A stretch of 64,000 nt of DNA from Streptomyces sp. SAI-127 (GTDB lineage: Bacteria; Actinomycetota; Actinomycetes; Streptomycetales; Streptomycetaceae), in assembly GCF_029894425.1 (NCBI RefSeq), contig NZ_JARXYJ010000001.1:4526001-4590000 (forward strand). Reading direction: 5' to 3'. A program made the position numbers and the translations under genes. This document shows, one piece after another, positions 31,463-39,372 of this stretch (its first letter is position 1; each line of letters opens with the position of its first letter). Below the pieces are notes generated by a model, which saw only the letters and a list, made by a program, of their open reading frames with translations, did no database searches and had not been told where the DNA came from.

Positions 31463-32662
31463 CTAGTTGGACGCGAGGATCTTCAGCTCGGGATGCGCCG
31501 TGCCGCCCGCGATCGCCGTGGAGGAGATGTGGGACATCACGCGCGCGTCGACCGGGTCGTTCGCCGGGTCGTCGTGGACGACTAGGTGCTCGTACGTGGT
31601 GGCGCGCTGGGCCGGAACCCGTCCCGCCGTACGGATCATGTCGATCATTTCCTGGAGGTTGGAGCGGTGCTTGGCACCGGCCGCCGAGACGACGTTCTCC
31701 TCCAGCATGACCGAGCCGAGGTCGTCCGCGCCGTAGTGCAGCGTCAGCTGGCCCGCGTCCTGGCCGGTGGTCAGCCAGGAGCCCTGGATGTGGGCGATGT
31801 TGTCCATGAAGAGCCGGGAGATCGCGATCATCCGCAGGTACTCGAAGATCGTGGCCTGCGTGCGGCCCTTCAGGTGGTTGTTCATCGGCTGGTAGAGGTA
31901 CGGGATGAAGGCCCGGAAGCCGCCCGTGCGGTCCTGTACGTCACGGATCATCCGCAGGTGCTCGATGCGCTCGGCGTTGGTCTCACCGGTGCCCATGAGC
32001 ATCGTGGAGGTGGACTCCACGCCCAGGTTGTGCGCCGTCTCCATGATCTCCAGCCAGCGCTCGCCGGACTCCTTGAGGGGCGCGATGGCCTTGCGGGGGC
32101 GCTCGGGGAGCATCTCGGCACCGGCGCCCGCGAAGGAGTCGAGGCCGGCCGCGTGGATGCGCTGGATGGCCTCCTCCACGCTCACCTTGGAGATCCGGGC
32201 CATGTGCTCGACCTCGGACGCGCCCAGCGAGTGGATCACCAGCTGGGGGAATTCCTTCTTGATGGCCGCGAAGTGCTTCTCGTAGTACTCGACGCCGTAG
32301 TCCGGGTGGTGGCCGCCCTGGAACATGATCTGCGTGCCGCCGAGTTCGACGGTCTCCGCGCACCGGCGCAGGATGTCGTCCAGGTCGCGGGTCCAGCCCT
32401 TGTCCTTGGCGGTCGGCGGGGCGTAGAAGGCGCAGAACTTGCACGCCGTGACGCACACGTTGGTGTAGTTGATGTTCCGCTCGATGATGTACGTCGCGAT
32501 GTGCTCCGTGCCCGCGTACCGACGGCGGCGCACGGCGTCCGCGGCGGAGCCCAGTGCGTGCAGCGGGGCGTCGCGGTAGAGGTCGAGCGCCTCCTCCGGA
32601 GTGATCCGCCCACCCTCTGCGGCACGGTCGAGGACGGACTGAAGGTCGGCCTTCTCGGTCAC
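31463..32662 (-). CDS. mqnC: Cyclic dehypoxanthinyl futalosine synthase
   Basis: A 399-residue radical SAM enzyme that closes dehypoxanthine futalosine to its cyclic form in the futalosine route. The cluster motif CVTACKFC has Cys at 70, 74 and 77. Other signatures: FQGGHHPDYGVEYYE, SMLMGTGET-like TSTMLMGTGET, and YGADDLGSVMLEENVVSAAG, shared by MqnC and MqnE. GTG start at 32662 with AAAGG upstream; the open frame beyond it has no homology. Confidence 0.95.
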   Translation of the reverse strand: MTEKADLQSVLDRAAEGGRITPEEALDLYRDAPLHALGSAADAVRRRRYAGTEHIATYIIERNINYTNVCVTACKFCAFYAPPTAKDKGWTRDLDDILRRCAETVELGGTQIMFQGGHHPDYGVEYYEKHFAAIKKEFPQLVIHSLGASEVEHMARISKVSVEEAIQRIHAAGLDSFAGAGAEMLPERPRKAIAPLKESGERWLEIMETAHNLGVESTSTMLMGTGETNAERIEHLRMIRDVQDRTGGFRAFIPYLYQPMNNHLKGRTQATIFEYLRMIAISRLFMDNIAHIQGSWLTTGQDAGQLTLHYGADDLGSVMLEENVVSAAGAKHRSNLQEMIDMIRTAGRVPAQRATTYEHLVVHDDPANDPVDARVMSHISSTAIAGGTAHPELKILASN

Positions 32663-32733
32663 CGGGGCGTGCCTTTCGTCAAGGGTTCGGGCGGTCCCGG
32701 CCAGCCTACGCCAGCCCTCCGACGAGCCCGACC

Positions 32734-33462
32734 TCAGGACGTGTACGCGCCGATCAGCAGCCCCGCGTACGCCCCGGTGATCAGGAACGGCCCGAACGGG
32801 ATCGCCGTCTTGCGTCCCGCCCTGCCCACCAGGACCAGGACACCGCCGTATAGCGCGCCGAGCAGGAAGCCGGCGAAGGTGCCGAGGAGCACGGTGTCCC
32901 AGCCGTACCAGCCCAGGACCGCCCCCGCCCCGAGCGCCAGCTTCACATCGCCGAAGCCCATGCCGCCGGGGTTGATCCGCCACAGCACCCAGTAGCCGGC
33001 GCCGAGCGCGAGGGCGCCGAACAGGGAGTTCAGCCAGTTCCCGGCGTGCTCGGGCACCAGCGAGACCGCCCCGAGCAGCGCGAGTGCGGCCGCCGCGAGG
33101 GGAAGGGTGAGCGGGTCGGGCAGTCGTCGTACGCGCAGGTCGACGACGGCGAGCAGGACACCCACGGGGGCGAGCAGCAGCCAGACGGCGATCTCCGGGT
33201 GGGTGCCGGTGGCGGCGGCGAGGGCGGCGCAGAGGAGGGCGGTCACGGTGGAGAGGACAGGAGTGCCGGGGCCGTACGACTGCTGTGTGCCGCATGTCCC
33301 GCACCTCGCCCGCCCGAGCCGGCCGCCCAGCGGGTGCCCGGCGGGGCAGGTCTCCCGCCACGGTTGCTCGGGCGGGACGGAGTAGCGGTAGGCCGCGCGC
33401 GGCAGCAGCGAACCCGCCGCCGCTCCCCACAGTGCCGCGACGACGACGAGCAGCTCCGTCAC
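32734..33462 (-). CDS. Prepilin peptidase (A24 aspartic leader peptidase)
   Basis: A 242-residue membrane protease. About seven membrane segments; the catalytic aspartates are expected in VVDLRVRRLPDPLT and GMGFGDVKLALGAG, the latter being the GxGD motif. A cytoplasmic loop holds CPAGHPLGG...CGTCG, a possible zinc site as in many type IV prepilin peptidases. Its GTG overlaps the kinase stop by four bases. No pilin or secretion genes are in the window, so its substrates (probably Flp/Tad-type) lie elsewhere. Confidence 0.85.
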   Translation of the reverse strand: MTELLVVVAALWGAAAGSLLPRAAYRYSVPPEQPWRETCPAGHPLGGRLGRARCGTCGTQQSYGPGTPVLSTVTALLCAALAAATGTHPEIAVWLLLAPVGVLLAVVDLRVRRLPDPLTLPLAAAALALLGAVSLVPEHAGNWLNSLFGALALGAGYWVLWRINPGGMGFGDVKLALGAGAVLGWYGWDTVLLGTFAGFLLGALYGGVLVLVGRAGRKTAIPFGPFLITGAYAGLLIGAYTS

Positions 33463-35267
33463 CGCGCCACCTTCGACATCCGCGCCTCGGGGTACCCCTC
33501 GGCCTCGCTCTCCGACGTGTACTTCAGGTCGTCGCCCACCGCGGTGAGGCGGACGGTGTGGGCCGTGGGGTTGCAGCCGGCGTGGTTGTCCTTCGCGCCG
33601 ACGGCCGTGGTGACGAGCTCCGTCTCGGTGACCCGCTTCAGCGTGAGGACGTCGGTGCACTCGGCCCCGATCGCGTCGGTCTGCTGCAGCCTGCCCAACT
33701 CCTCGCCGAGGCTCACCTTCTTGACGGTGATCCGGAAGGTCCCCATCGGCAGGCTCCCGCCGAGACCGCTGCCCTGCCCCTCCCAGGTGCCGAGATAGCG
33801 GGCGGGGACCTCGGAAGGCCCGCTCGGCGCCGCGCTGGACGGTGGGGAGGACGCGGACGGCACGGAGGACGCGGACGGCGCGGAGGCCGACGGTACGGAG
33901 GTCGGGGCCGAGGAGTAGGCGTCGTTGCCGGGTCCGGAACTCGCCGAGTCGTCCTCGCCCTGCCCGGGCAGCAGGTCGAACACGAACACCGACCCCACGG
34001 TCACCGCGGCCAGCGCTCCCGCGACCGCGAGGGCCACGGTGCAACTCATCCGGCGCCCGCGTCCGTTGTCGCCCGCCGTGGAGGTGGCGGCCACGGAGAC
34101 GGAGAGCCGCCCGGGTCCGGGGCGGTCGGAGGGCACCACCGTCTCGTGCGGCACCGCGTCCCGGGGCTCGGGCACGGAGGGCACGGCGGGCGGGCCCGTG
34201 GGTGCCGTCGGCGTGACCGGGAACGCCGGGGGCCCGGCCGCGGCAGCGGGAGGCGCCCCCGCGGACACCGCCGGCATCACCGGCGGCGGCCCGAACGCCC
34301 CCACCGTCCCCGCCGAACCCCCACCCACCGAAGGGCTGCTGAACCCCACCACCCCCGACGACTGCTCCCCCGTCGCCTCGAGATTCAGCAGCTGTACGGC
34401 ACTACGCCCCACCTGCTCGACCAGCGCTCCCGGCAGCCATCCCGCCGCCACCAGCCGGGCCGCCCCCTCAGGGGCGAGCCGTCGGGCCAGCTCCCCCGGA
34501 GTCGGGCGGTCCTGCGCCGACTTGGACAGGCAGGCCCCCACGAGGTCCCGCAACTCGCCGGTCAGCGATCCGAGTTCGGGCTCCTCGTGGACCACCTTGT
34601 AGAGGAGGGAGGCCGAGGAGTCCCCCGGGAAGGGCGGTACCCCCGTGGCCGCGTACGCCAGCACCGCACCCAGGGAGAAGACGTCCGCCGCCCCCGAGAC
34701 GCCCTTGCTCAGGATCTGTTCGGGGGACATGTAACCCGGCGAGCCGATGGAGACGCCCGTGGAGGTCAGGGACGCGGTGCCGTCGGTGGCGCGTGCGATG
34801 CCGAAGTCGATGAGGAGGGGGCCGTCGACGGTGAGCAGGACGTTGGAGGGCTTCACGTCCCGGTGAACGAGCCCTAGTCCGTGCACGGCCGCGAGCGCCT
34901 CGGCGAGGCCCGCCCCCAGGACGCGTACGGAATGCTCGGGCAGCGGACCCCCGTCCGTGACCGCCGAGGCCAGGGAAGGGCCCGCCGCGTACCCCGTGGC
35001 GACCCACGGCACCGCCGCCTCCGGGTCCGCGTCGAGGACCGGCGCGGTCCAGGCCCCGCCCACCCTGCGCGCCGCGTCGACCTCGCGGCGGAAGCGGGCG
35101 CGGAACTCCTCGTCGAGCGCGAAGTGCGGGTGCACGATCTTGACCGCGACCGTGCGGCCCCCGGCGCTGCGGCCGAGATAGACCCGGCCCATGCCGCCGG
35201 AACCCAGTCGGCCGAGCAGCCGGTAGGGCCCCACGGCGGTGGGCTCGTCGACTCCCAGCGGCTGCAT
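33459..35267 (-). CDS. Receptor-type serine/threonine protein kinase
   Basis: A 602-residue membrane kinase. Kinase domain residues ~15-270: LGSGGMGRVYLG P-loop, Lys43, HRDVKPSNVLL (135-137 HRD), DFGIA (154-156), SPGYMSPEQ. A long Pro/Ala/Ser linker follows, one membrane helix near 425-445, and an outside Ser/Pro-rich stretch ending in a ~110-residue beta-type domain (YLGTWEGQGSG...) that probably senses a ligand. There are no PASTA repeats. The open frame begins at 35282, but the ATG at 35267 has GGGGGAGG at ideal spacing. Coupled to the prepilin peptidase. Confidence 0.9.
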   Translation of the reverse strand: MQPLGVDEPTAVGPYRLLGRLGSGGMGRVYLGRSAGGRTVAVKIVHPHFALDEEFRARFRREVDAARRVGGAWTAPVLDADPEAAVPWVATGYAAGPSLASAVTDGGPLPEHSVRVLGAGLAEALAAVHGLGLVHRDVKPSNVLLTVDGPLLIDFGIARATDGTASLTSTGVSIGSPGYMSPEQILSKGVSGAADVFSLGAVLAYAATGVPPFPGDSSASLLYKVVHEEPELGSLTGELRDLVGACLSKSAQDRPTPGELARRLAPEGAARLVAAGWLPGALVEQVGRSAVQLLNLEATGEQSSGVVGFSSPSVGGGSAGTVGAFGPPPVMPAVSAGAPPAAAAGPPAFPVTPTAPTGPPAVPSVPEPRDAVPHETVVPSDRPGPGRLSVSVAATSTAGDNGRGRRMSCTVALAVAGALAAVTVGSVFVFDLLPGQGEDDSASSGPGNDAYSSAPTSVPSASAPSASSVPSASSPPSSAAPSGPSEVPARYLGTWEGQGSGLGGSLPMGTFRITVKKVSLGEELGRLQQTDAIGAECTDVLTLKRVTETELVTTAVGAKDNHAGCNPTAHTVRLTAVGDDLKYTSESEAEGYPEARMSKVAR

Positions 35268-35298
35268 ACCGGCCTCCCCCATAAGGTGCAGATGCAGA

Positions 35299-36350
<1,052 letters not shown>

Positions 36351-36432
36351 CAGACATATGCAGTTGTGCGGCACTGTTTTCACACTTGCAGGTTCTGGAG
36401 CAGGGCAACCCTTTTGGGCCCAAGGAGGGCTT

Positions 36433-36636
36433 ATGGCTACCGGAACCGTGAAGTGGTTCAACGCCGAAAAGGGCTTTGGCTTCATCGCCCAGGAGGGCGG
36501 CGGCCCCGACGTCTTCGTCCACTACTCCGCGATCAACGCGAGCGGCTTCCGTTCGCTGGAGGAGAACCAGCAGGTCTCCTTCGACGTGACCCAGGGCCCG
36601 AAGGGCCCGCAGGCGGAGAACGTCACCCCCGTCTGA
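36433..36636 (+). CDS. CspA-family cold-shock protein
   Basis: A 67-residue OB-fold nucleic-acid-binding protein. RNP1 (KGFGFIA) and RNP2 (DVFVHYSAI) are intact, and the start [10 protein letters not shown] is that of the Streptomyces ScoF/Csp proteins. The ATG at 36433 has a full AAGGAGG site; the in-frame upstream ATG at 36358 lies in the leader and is not used by comparison with the family. The SD is embedded in TTGGGCCCAAGGAGG, which can pair locally. Confidence 0.96.
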   Translation: MATGTVKWFNAEKGFGFIAQEGGGPDVFVHYSAINASGFRSLEENQQVSFDVTQGPKGPQAENVTPV

Positions 36637-36688
36637 TCCCGACTCATTGGCGATCCAGCCTCTGATCCGGACCTGAAAGCAGTACCCA

Positions 36689-36721
36689 AGGAGCCCCGCG
36701 CCGCACGGTAGCGGGGCTCCT
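36689..36721. terminator. Terminator between csp and the XRE-cupin gene
   Basis: AGGAGCCCCGC and GCGGGGCTCCT form an 11-bp stem with an 11-base loop, then GCCTTTGCTTTT. It lies between two convergent genes and can serve both. Confidence 0.8.
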
Positions 36722-36731
36722 GCCTTTGCTT

Positions 36732-37298
36732 TTACATGTGCTGCATGACCAGCACGAACGTCGTGCCGGGGCTGAGCGCCTCGTAGGAATGGGCCACATC
36801 TCCCCGATACGTCATGTAGTCGCCGGGCTCCAATTCGACCTGCTCCCCCACCGGTCCGGCCTTCACCCGCCCCGTGCCCACGATCAGATGCTCGACCGAG
36901 CCCGGAATGTGCGGCTCCGATTCCCGTACGGCGCCTGGTTCGGCTCGCAGGTGGTAGATGTCCCGTCGCGCTCCGGGCGGGCTCGCGGAGAGCAGGGTGG
37001 CCGCGAACTCGGCCTTTTCCGAGGCCACGGTCGGCCCCTGTCCCGCCCTGATCACCCGCACGGACGGCGCCGGCGGCTCCACCAGGGCACTGAACGGCAC
37101 CCCGAGCGCCACCCCCAGCGCCCACAGCGTCTCCACGCTCGGATTTCCGCTGGCCGCCTCCAGCTGGGACAGCGTGGACTTCGCGATTCCGGCACGCTTG
37201 GCCAGCTCGGAGAGGGAGATCCCGGCGCGGGTGCGTTCGCGGCGCAAGGAGGCGGCGATCCAGTCCAGGGGGAGCCGGGGTGGGAGGCTGTCGGACAT
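36732..37298 (-). CDS. XRE family regulator with C-terminal cupin domain
   Basis: A 188-residue repressor-type protein. Residues 10-65 form a helix-turn-helix (LSELAKRAGIAKSTLSQLEAASGNPS); residues ~110-185 form a cupin (PHIPGSVEHLIVGTGRVKAG, LEPGDYMTYRGDVAHSYEAL). It is divergent from azlC with a 67-base gap containing repeats of GTTCGC/GCGAAC, so control of the adjacent transporter is likely. ATG at 37298; the upstream open frame is antisense to azlC. Confidence 0.88.
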   Translation of the reverse strand: MSDSLPPRLPLDWIAASLRRERTRAGISLSELAKRAGIAKSTLSQLEAASGNPSVETLWALGVALGVPFSALVEPPAPSVRVIRAGQGPTVASEKAEFAATLLSASPPGARRDIYHLRAEPGAVRESEPHIPGSVEHLIVGTGRVKAGPVGEQVELEPGDYMTYRGDVAHSYEALSPGTTFVLVMQHM

Positions 37299-37322
37299 GG
37301 CGTTCGCTCCATCGGTACGATC

Positions 37323-37338
37323 GTTCGCCTTGACGAAC
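37323..37338. promoter_or_regulatory. Inverted repeat in the regulator/azlC divergent region
   Basis: GTTCG-CCTTGA-CGAAC is a 5-6-5 inverted repeat. Further GTTCGCT (37302-37308) and AGCGAAC (37377-37383) copies flank it. It is a candidate operator for the XRE-cupin protein. Confidence 0.45.
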
Positions 37339-37365
37339 AGGCGGCTACCGTCCAGTGTAGTGAAC

Positions 37366-38034
37366 ATGCGTACGGCAGAGCGAACAGCCTTGATCCGTGA
37401 CAGTGCGCTCGTCTGGCTCGCGAGCGGAGTCGTGGGCGTCTCCTTCGGCGCGATCGCCGTCACCGGTGGCCTGCCGGTGTGGGTGCCGGTGGTGATGTCC
37501 CTGGTGGTGTACGCGGGATCCGCCCAGTTCAGCGCGGTCGGGGTGCTGCTGGCCGGGGGCGGTCCGGTCGCCGCGGCGGTCACCGGCCTGCTGCTCAACA
37601 CCCGTACGGCCGCCTTCAGTCTCGCGGTCGCGGACATCCTCGGCCCGGGGCGGGTCGCCCGCCTCCTCGGCGCGCACCTGGTCACCGACGAGACGGTGGC
37701 CTTCGCCCTCGCCCAGCCCGATCCGGCGCGGCGCAGGGCCGCCTTCTGGGTCTCCGGGCTCGGCCTGTTCGCCGTGTGGAACACCGGCGTCCTGGCCGGG
37801 GCCCTGGCCGGGGACGCCCTGGGCGACACCGGCACCTACGGGCTGGACGCGGCCTTCCCTGCCGTCCTCGTCGCCCTGGTGCTGCCCGCCCTGCGCGAGT
37901 CCGAGGCGATACGACGGTCCGCGCTGCTCGGCGCCGGGCTGGCCCTGGCGGTGACACCGGCTGTCCCGGCGGGGGTGCCGGTGCTGGTGGCGCTCGCGGG
38001 GCTGGTCCTCCACGGTGGCAGGAGGGCGGCGTGA
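37366..38034 (+). CDS. azlC: AzlC family branched-chain amino acid exporter, large subunit
   Basis: A 222-residue membrane protein with about seven helices. Family features: FGAIAVTGGLPVWVPVVMSLVVYAGSAQF near the start and LLLNTRTAAFSLAVADIL. With AzlD it forms an amino-acid efflux pump. The last 19 residues (PVLVALAGLVLHGGRRAA region) are the part copied in the adjacent tandem array. The stop TGA at 38032-38034 overlaps the GTG at 38031. Confidence 0.9.
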   Translation: MRTAERTALIRDSALVWLASGVVGVSFGAIAVTGGLPVWVPVVMSLVVYAGSAQFSAVGVLLAGGGPVAAAVTGLLLNTRTAAFSLAVADILGPGRVARLLGAHLVTDETVAFALAQPDPARRRAAFWVSGLGLFAVWNTGVLAGALAGDALGDTGTYGLDAAFPAVLVALVLPALRESEAIRRSALLGAGLALAVTPAVPAGVPVLVALAGLVLHGGRRAA

Positions 38035-38153
38035 GCGCGACGGTCGTCATGATTCTGGCGCCGGCGGTCGGGACGTACGCCTTCCGGCTGGTCGGGCCGG
38101 TGCCGGTGGCGCTCGCGGGGCTGGTCCTCCACGGTGGCAGGAGGGCGGCGTGA
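38031..38153 (+). CDS. Chimeric mini-ORF 1 of the azlC/azlD tandem array
   Basis: Forty residues: MSATVVMILAPAVGTYAFRL (the AzlD N terminus with Leu11 changed to Pro), then about 16 residues from the AzlC C terminus ending HGGRRAA. Its GTG overlaps the azlC stop and its own stop overlaps the next GTG. One hydrophobic span is possible. Translation is plausible because it is coupled, but no function is known. Confidence 0.4.
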   Translation: MSATVVMILAPAVGTYAFRLVGPVPVALAGLVLHGGRRAA

Positions 38154-38272
38154 GCGCGACGGTCGCCGTGAATCTGGCGCCGGCGGTCGGGACGTACGCC
38201 TTCCGGCTGGTCGGGCCGGTGCCGGTGGCGCTCGCAGGGCTGGTCCTCCACGGTGGCAGGAGGGCGGCGTGA
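38150..38272 (+). CDS. Chimeric mini-ORF 2 of the azlC/azlD tandem array
   Basis: Forty residues as in unit 1, but residues 6-8 read AVN instead of VMI (MSATVAVNLAPAVGTYAF), the most changed copy. It keeps the same frame and the GTGA overlaps on both sides. Confidence 0.4.
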   Translation: MSATVAVNLAPAVGTYAFRLVGPVPVALAGLVLHGGRRAA

Positions 38273-38391
38273 GCGCGACGGTCGTCATGATTCTGGCGCT
38301 GGCGGTCGGGACGTACGCCTTCCGGCTGGTCGGGCCGGTGCCGGTGGCGCTCGCAGGGCTGGTCCTCCACGGTGGCAGGAGGGCGGCGTGA
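38269..38391 (+). CDS. Chimeric mini-ORF 3 of the azlC/azlD tandem array
   Basis: Forty residues; its first 24 are identical to those of AzlD (Leu11 retained), after which it switches to the AzlC-derived end. Its stop overlaps the azlD GTG at 38388. Confidence 0.4.
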   Translation: MSATVVMILALAVGTYAFRLVGPVPVALAGLVLHGGRRAA

Positions 38392-38702
38392 GCGCGACGG
38401 TCGTCATGATTCTGGCGCTGGCGGTCGGGACGTACGCCTTCCGGCTGGTCGGGCCGGTGCTGCACGGGCGGGTGGAACTGCCGGAGCGGGTGCGGGAGTT
38501 GATGAGCGCGGGTGCGGTCGTCCTGCTGGTGGCGCTGCTGGCGACGGGGGCGCTGACGGAGGGCGGCGGTTTCGCGGGGTGGGCGCGGCCGGCCGGGGTC
38601 CTGGTGGGGGCCGTGCTGGCGTGGCGGAGGGCGCCGTTCGTGGTGGTGGTGCTGGGGGCGGCGGCGGCAACTGCCGTACTGCGGGCGGCCGGAGTCGCCT
38701 GA
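38388..38702 (+). CDS. azlD: AzlD family branched-chain amino acid exporter, small subunit
   Basis: A 104-residue protein with about four membrane helices, partner of AzlC. The start MSATVVMILALAVGTYAFR with VELPERVRELMSAGAVVLLVALLA fits AzlD (the usual LP-x-hxRLLxYVPxAVLxAL motif). It begins at the last of four identical-frame GTG codons; the earlier three belong to the repeat array, and longer upstream starts are in shadow frames. Confidence 0.9.
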   Translation: MSATVVMILALAVGTYAFRLVGPVLHGRVELPERVRELMSAGAVVLLVALLATGALTEGGGFAGWARPAGVLVGAVLAWRRAPFVVVVLGAAAATAVLRAAGVA

Positions 38703-38733
38703 GTGTCAGTGGGGGCCGCTAGGGTCCACGGCC

Positions 38734-39372
38734 ATGACCGACACCGACTTCGTGACCGCCACCCGCACCTTCTACGACACCGTCGCCGAGGACTACGCCG
38801 AGCAGTTCCGGGACGGGCTCGCCGAGGCGCCCCTGGACCGGGCGGTGATCGCCGGGTTCGCTGAACTCGTGGGCAAGGACGGGACGGTGGCCGACCTGGG
38901 CTGCGGACCCGGGCGGGTCACGGGATACCTCGCCTCCCTCGGGCTGTCCGTCTTCGGGCTCGATCTCTCGGAGTCGATGCTTGCGATCGCCCGGCGGGAG
39001 AACCCTGGGCTGCGATTCGAGCAGGGCTCGATGCTGGAACTGGATCTTCCGGACGGGGCGCTCTCCGGTGCCCTGTCCTATTACTCGTCCATCCACACCC
39101 CTGTGGAGGAACTCCCCCGTCTGTTCGCCCAGTTCCACCGCGTGCTGGCGCCGGGCGGGCACCTCCTCGTCGCCTTCCAGGCCGGCGACGAGGACCGGCA
39201 TCACGACCGGCCCTGGGGGCGCCCCGTCGCGCTGACCTTCCTGAGGCGGCAGCCGGAGCAGATCATCGGGTTGCTCCGGGCGGCCGGGTTCGCGCTCGTC
39301 TCGCGGACAGTGCGCGAACCCGCCCCCGAGGAGGTCTCGCAGCAGGCGATTCTGATCGCTCGCCGCGACTAG
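38734..39372 (+). CDS. Class I SAM-dependent methyltransferase
   Basis: A 212-residue methyltransferase with motif I VADLGCGPGRVTGYL, the acidic ribose contact FGLDLSESM, and SGALSYYSSIH / LAPGGHLLVAFQ as motifs II-III. It resembles small-molecule methyltransferases; the substrate is not evident. Convergent with the next gene, overlapping by four bases. Confidence 0.88.
   Translation: MTDTDFVTATRTFYDTVAEDYAEQFRDGLAEAPLDRAVIAGFAELVGKDGTVADLGCGPGRVTGYLASLGLSVFGLDLSESMLAIARRENPGLRFEQGSMLELDLPDGALSGALSYYSSIHTPVEELPRLFAQFHRVLAPGGHLLVAFQAGDEDRHHDRPWGRPVALTFLRRQPEQIIGLLRAAGFALVSRTVREPAPEEVSQQAILIARRD

Larger units (their letters stand above)
37977..38462 (+). repeat. Tandem 119-bp repeat across the azlC/azlD junction
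   Basis: GTG starts recur at 38031, 38150, 38269 and 38388, exactly 119 bases apart. Each unit joins the first ~65 bases of azlD to the last ~54 bases of azlC. The ends are marked by the 10-base GCCGGTGCTG, present in azlC at 37977-37986 and in azlD at 38453-38462; these fix the original distance at 119. Copies differ at several bases (for example GTCGTCATGATT versus GTCGCCGTGAAT in unit 2; CGCGGGG versus CGCAGGG in units 2 and 3). Confidence 0.95.

Noticed and set aside
36358..36432. N-terminal extension of the cold-shock protein from the ATG at 36358
   Set aside because: The extension has no resemblance to Csp proteins, and the ATG at 36433 has a full ribosome site.
37977..38462. The regularly spaced repeats as a CRISPR array
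   Set aside because: Units are directly adjacent with no unique spacers, and they consist of gene fragments.
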